The position numbers were made by a program, and so were the translations under genes. From NCBI RefSeq assembly GCF_001544275.1, contig NZ_BCQE01000014.1, forward strand, positions 56,215-120,214: a stretch of 64,000 nt of DNA, given 5' to 3'. Positions 61,445 through 64,000 of the stretch are shown piece by piece (the first letter of the stretch is position 1; every line of letters begins with the position of its first letter). Below the pieces are notes generated by a model. It was not told the origin of the DNA. It made no database searches and saw only the letters and a program-made list of their open reading frames with translations. This DNA is from Enterococcus gallinarum NBRC 100675 (lineage in GTDB: Bacteria; Bacillota; Bacilli; Lactobacillales; Enterococcaceae).

Positions 61445-61590
61445 GGATCATGGAAAGATATTTTTTAGTGGAAAGGGGCTGAAATCAGTTCACTGACACA
61501 AAGGATATATCCTAGCTAGAGTTTGTTTTTTGATTCAAGGCGACAAAAACGACTGATTGCTGATCCATTGAAGTGGAATAGCAACATTTT

Positions 61591-61643
61591 AAACACAACA
61601 CCTGCTCTTTTTTCTGATAGGAGAGCAGGTGTTGTGTTTTTTG
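61591..61643 (+). terminator. Terminator of the permease-amidohydrolase operon
   Basis: AACACAACACCTGCTC pairs with GAGCAGGTGTTGTGTT around about 15 bases, followed by TTTTGG. It lies about 150 bases after the amidohydrolase stop. Confidence 0.85.
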
Positions 61644-61710
61644 GGGGGAAGAATGAATAACAAAATCAGCTGCAGTGACTGAATATTTCCTTCCGTTGGA
61701 TACCATTACT

Positions 61711-61768
61711 TCACAATATATAGTGTTTTTTAATCTTTTTCTTACACTCTGTTCACTATATATTGTAT
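61711..61768. promoter_or_regulatory. Pair of NrdR-box-like sites
   Basis: Box 1 (61711-61726, TCACAATATATAGTGT) and box 2 (61753-61768, TCACTATATATTGTAT) match the published NrdR consensus ACACWATATATWGTGT at about 15 and 14 of 16 positions. Their cores are 42 bases apart, four helical turns, as expected for cooperative binding. NrdR represses ribonucleotide reductase and related genes. The next gene, 440 bases away, is a deoxynucleoside kinase. Confidence 0.7.
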
Positions 61769-62206
61769 TTACTTTTTTTAAAGATTAGGTAAAATGGATC
61801 TTGAAGTTTGGAAGGAGCGCTGTTTTTGTCATCATCGTTTAGCAGGGATTTGTGTCGAAGTGAGGCAAACAAGCATAAAGATTCTGCCATTACGACTCTG
61901 AGAAACGTACGAGTTTAGACGACAACCTGTTAGCAGAAGAGTGCCGTTATTGGAAAAAGGATCTTCAATCTTGTAATACGTGATGGATTTGATACACTAG
62001 AGAGGTTGCCACTGAGACATTAGTCGCGAGAAATCTTTTGTTATCAAAGAGAAATCAGTAAGCAAGGTTTTTTATGAGTATTTTGCTGCTAACCAAATGC
62101 CATGTAAAGATACGCCTATGCTTTGAATCAGATTCAGTGTTAGGTTTATCAGTGAGGGAAAAAGCGAGACAAGGATGGCTCAACGATATTTTAGTAAGAA
62201 GGATGG

Positions 62207-62914
62207 ATGCATGTGTTATTGATAGCAGGAACGATTGGAGCAGGTAAAAGTAGTTTGACCGATTTTTTATCAAAGGAAATGGCTTCAAAACCATTTTATG
62301 AAAATGTTGAGGACAATGATGTGTTACCATTGTTCTACTCAAATCCAGAAAGATATGCTTTTTTGTTGCAAATCTTTTTTTTGAATAAAAGTTTTCTTGC
62401 AATGCGGGAAGCCTTGTCTCACGATGACAATGTGATCGACCGTTCGATTTATGAAGACAGCATGATGTTTCATTTGAATGCAGATCTTGGAAGGATCTCA
62501 CCAATGGAAGTCGAGCAATACGACAATTTATTGAACACGATGCTGCGTGAGTTGGAAGACTCCGCTCCAATGAAACAACCAGACTTGATGATCCACATCA
62601 AAGTTTCTTTGGAGACTATGATCGATCGGATCGGTAAGCGAGGACGTTCGTATGAACAGGTGGCAAATGATCCAAGTTTGTATGATTACTACAAATTGTT
62701 GAACGAACGGTATGATGCTTGGTATGAAAATTTTGATGTCTGTCCAAAAATGCAGATCGATGGGGATGAACTAGATTTTGTAGCAGACCCTCAAAATTTG
62801 AACAAAATTATGAAAATGATCGAAACAAAGCTAGCCGAGATACGTACAGGAAAAGAGAAAGGAATCTATCAAACCCAGCGGGCTGTCGTAAAAGGCGATT
62901 TCTCAGAAAAGTAA
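62207..62914 (+). CDS. Deoxynucleoside kinase (dAK/dCK/dGK family)
   Basis: This 235-aa salvage kinase phosphorylates deoxynucleosides to dNMPs. The P-loop is GTIGAGKSS (residues 8-16), the DRS motif is IDRSIYED (Asp78-Ser80), and the lid has IGKRGRSYEQV. ATG 62207 lies 4 bases after AAGAAGG, a tight spacing; GTG 62213 is an alternative, but the family start (HVLLIAGTIGAG) favours the ATG. The NrdR-like boxes upstream would tie it to dNTP supply. Confidence 0.9.
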   Translation: MHVLLIAGTIGAGKSSLTDFLSKEMASKPFYENVEDNDVLPLFYSNPERYAFLLQIFFLNKSFLAMREALSHDDNVIDRSIYEDSMMFHLNADLGRISPMEVEQYDNLLNTMLRELEDSAPMKQPDLMIHIKVSLETMIDRIGKRGRSYEQVANDPSLYDYYKLLNERYDAWYENFDVCPKMQIDGDELDFVADPQNLNKIMKMIETKLAEIRTGKEKGIYQTQRAVVKGDFSEK

Positions 62915-63046
62915 TTGTTCCGTAGAGTCTTCCCCTTCACAAGTGAAAAATAAAATCAAAAGAGGGTGCCTGTTTTCAAAAAAACATGCTAAAATCATAT
63001 CGATACTGAATGGCTGCCAAAGTTGAAGCGGAGAGGGGAAAGGCAA

Positions 63047-63898
63047 TTGAATGTAGAGAAATTTATTGCAGCCCGAAAGGCTGCTGGGATGTCACAAAAA
63101 GAACTTTCAGAGGGTATTTGCACACAAGCAACTCTGAGTAGGTTTGAAAATAATGGACAAGTCCCTTCCTTGAAAATATTGATCAAGTTATGCAATCGAA
63201 TCAATCTGCCTTTAGTGGATCTTTTTTCTTCAATCAATGTGGTGAATTCACAACTCGATGAACAACTAGAAAAAGCTGAATTTTCGCTGATTACCAGTGA
63301 ATTTGAACAATTGGCTCAAATTTTGGAGAAAATCGATCCCAAAACGATCAAAGACGCCGATTTAAGAGCTCGTTATTATTATCTTAAAGGGTTCGAGATG
63401 GTTTTTAATCAGGCGCCTTTCACGGATGTCTTGTTCCATTTTGATCAATTACTGATGTCAAAGACGACAGACACAGTATTTCAACTGTTGGCCTACACGG
63501 GGATCGGCATCGCTTATGCGCGTGAAGCAGAGTTGGAAAAAGCGGAAGTATATTTCGATAAAGTATTTAGCGAAATTTATACGTATCCCATCCAAACAAC
63601 GGAAGACATCTGGCGCGTTTTGAATATCGTTTTCCATTGCGGGGTTTTTTACGCGCAAACGAATGATCTTGAAACCAGCAATGCACTATTAAATTATGCG
63701 ATCGCCATTTGCTCAGAGAATCATTTGACCTATTATCTGGCTCGTGCAGCTGCACAGTTGGCCAAAAATGCCCAAGCTGCCGGCGAACCAGCTTCCGTCA
63801 TTCTAGAATTGATACAAGATGCACTTGCATTTGCAAAAATCAACAAAAATCGGCTGTTGATCAATGAGTTAAATCAGATGAAAAAACAGCTAAAATGA
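63047..63898 (+). CDS. Rgg/GadR/MutR-like HTH regulator
   Basis: This 283-aa protein starts at TTG 63047 after GAGAGGGGAAAGG; an earlier in-frame TTG at 63023 lacks a site. Residues 1-60 are an XRE-type HTH (FIAARKAAGMSQKELSEGIC, then TQATLSRFENNGQVPSLK). The rest is a helical repeat region of TPR type, as in Rgg, MutR and PlcR peptide-sensing regulators. I find no short hydrophobic pheromone gene beside it in this window. It is followed by a terminator. Target unknown. Confidence 0.82.
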   Translation: MNVEKFIAARKAAGMSQKELSEGICTQATLSRFENNGQVPSLKILIKLCNRINLPLVDLFSSINVVNSQLDEQLEKAEFSLITSEFEQLAQILEKIDPKTIKDADLRARYYYLKGFEMVFNQAPFTDVLFHFDQLLMSKTTDTVFQLLAYTGIGIAYAREAELEKAEVYFDKVFSEIYTYPIQTTEDIWRVLNIVFHCGVFYAQTNDLETSNALLNYAIAICSENHLTYYLARAAAQLAKNAQAAGEPASVILELIQDALAFAKINKNRLLINELNQMKKQLK

Positions 63899-63949
63899 TG
63901 CATGACTAAAGCAAATGAAAATGAGTCGTTATTTTTGATCCGTTTTATA

Positions 63950-63999
63950 GAGAACAACCTTTGATCTAGCAACAAAAGATCAAAGGTTGTTCTTTTTTG
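63950..63999 (+). terminator. Terminator of the Rgg-like gene
   Basis: AGAACAACCTTTGATC and GATCAAAGGTTGTTCT form a 16-bp perfect stem followed by TTTTTTGG at the window end. Confidence 0.92.
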
Positions 64000-64000
64000 G

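Larger units (their letters stand above)
61445..62206. other. 762-base intergenic region with NrdR boxes
   Basis: No secure gene. It contains a terminator (61591-61643), two NrdR-type boxes (61711-61768), short frames of 30-35 codons after them (about 61794-61915) without clear relatives, and a candidate promoter TTGTAA-16-TACACT (61971-61998) for the kinase gene. The long leader-like stretch 61770-62200 is otherwise unexplained. Confidence 0.5.

Noticed and set aside
63899..64000. Search for a short hydrophobic pheromone gene beside the Rgg-like regulator
   Set aside because: Only a terminator follows, and no small hydrophobic ORF with a ribosome-binding site is seen on either side within the window.

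Overview
The window reads as chromosomal DNA from a low-to-moderate GC Gram-positive bacterium, most likely an Enterococcus. The reasons are strong purine-rich ribosome-binding sites, an oad/cit citrate operon in the enterococcal order, an LPXTG surface adhesin beside an Mga-type regulator, a T-box leader, PRD/PTS regulation, Rgg and GlsB-type proteins, and the htrA-rlmH neighbourhood. The species cannot be fixed by eye. A non-faecalis/faecium enterococcus (for example the casseliflavus/gallinarum group) would fit the manganese catalase and the CYP152 cytochrome P450, but that is a guess.

Layout. 1-7.6 kb: the 3' part of a citrate fermentation operon. It encodes a membrane oxaloacetate decarboxylase split into separate carboxyltransferase (oadA), biotin carrier (oadD), membrane (oadB) and tiny OadG-like subunits, together with citrate lyase citCDEF and citX. 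Citrate is cleaved to acetate and oxaloacetate, and the decarboxylase exports Na+ while making pyruvate. A terminator closes the operon after oadA, so citM and citG are not here. 7.6-18.2 kb: small orphan ORFs, two Mga-like regulators, a truncated prepilin peptidase, a YtcJ-type amidohydrolase next to a lone PotD, and several oxidoreductases. 18.6-24.1 kb: a large LPXTG adhesin gene with five tandem 333-bp repeats, broken by one frameshift. 24-30 kb: DIP1984 protein followed by an in-frame remnant, a T-box-controlled peptide-binding lipoprotein, a CYP152 P450, tRNA-Leu(CAG), a duplicated hairpin/micro-ORF module, and a zinc metallopeptidase.

30-34.3 kb: an ascorbate-type PTS operon with its own PRD/EIIA regulator and a SIS-domain protein. 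34.5-46 kb: mostly stress and housekeeping genes (aldo/keto reductase, Mn catalase, CorA/ZntB-like channel, GlsB, Ohr, M42 aminopeptidase, thioredoxin-like protein, Usp, YtpR, HtrA, RlmH). 46-48 kb: a DUF4767 lipoprotein and a Tim44-like membrane protein. 48.2-53 kb: an RpiR regulator facing a kinase/fructose-type PTS/aldolase operon that matches the D-tagatose pathway. 53-58.3 kb: LysR, cupin, carboxymuconolactone decarboxylase-like and DinB proteins, then truA, an uncharacterised 214-aa protein and an N-terminally extended MsrA. 58.8-61.4 kb: a permease plus cytosine-deaminase-like amidohydrolase pair. 61.7-64 kb: two NrdR-type boxes, a deoxynucleoside kinase and an Rgg-like regulator.

The strongest candidate for something undescribed is the tandem module at 28524-28835. 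Two hairpins with identical loops and compensating stem changes are each followed by a Shine-Dalgarno sequence and a 17-20 codon ORF beginning MKKLG. The residues the two peptides share are mostly encoded by synonymous codons. Other points of interest are the NrdR boxes with no reductase gene beside them, the enterococcal P450 with hydroxylase-type active-site residues, and the frameshifted adhesin.
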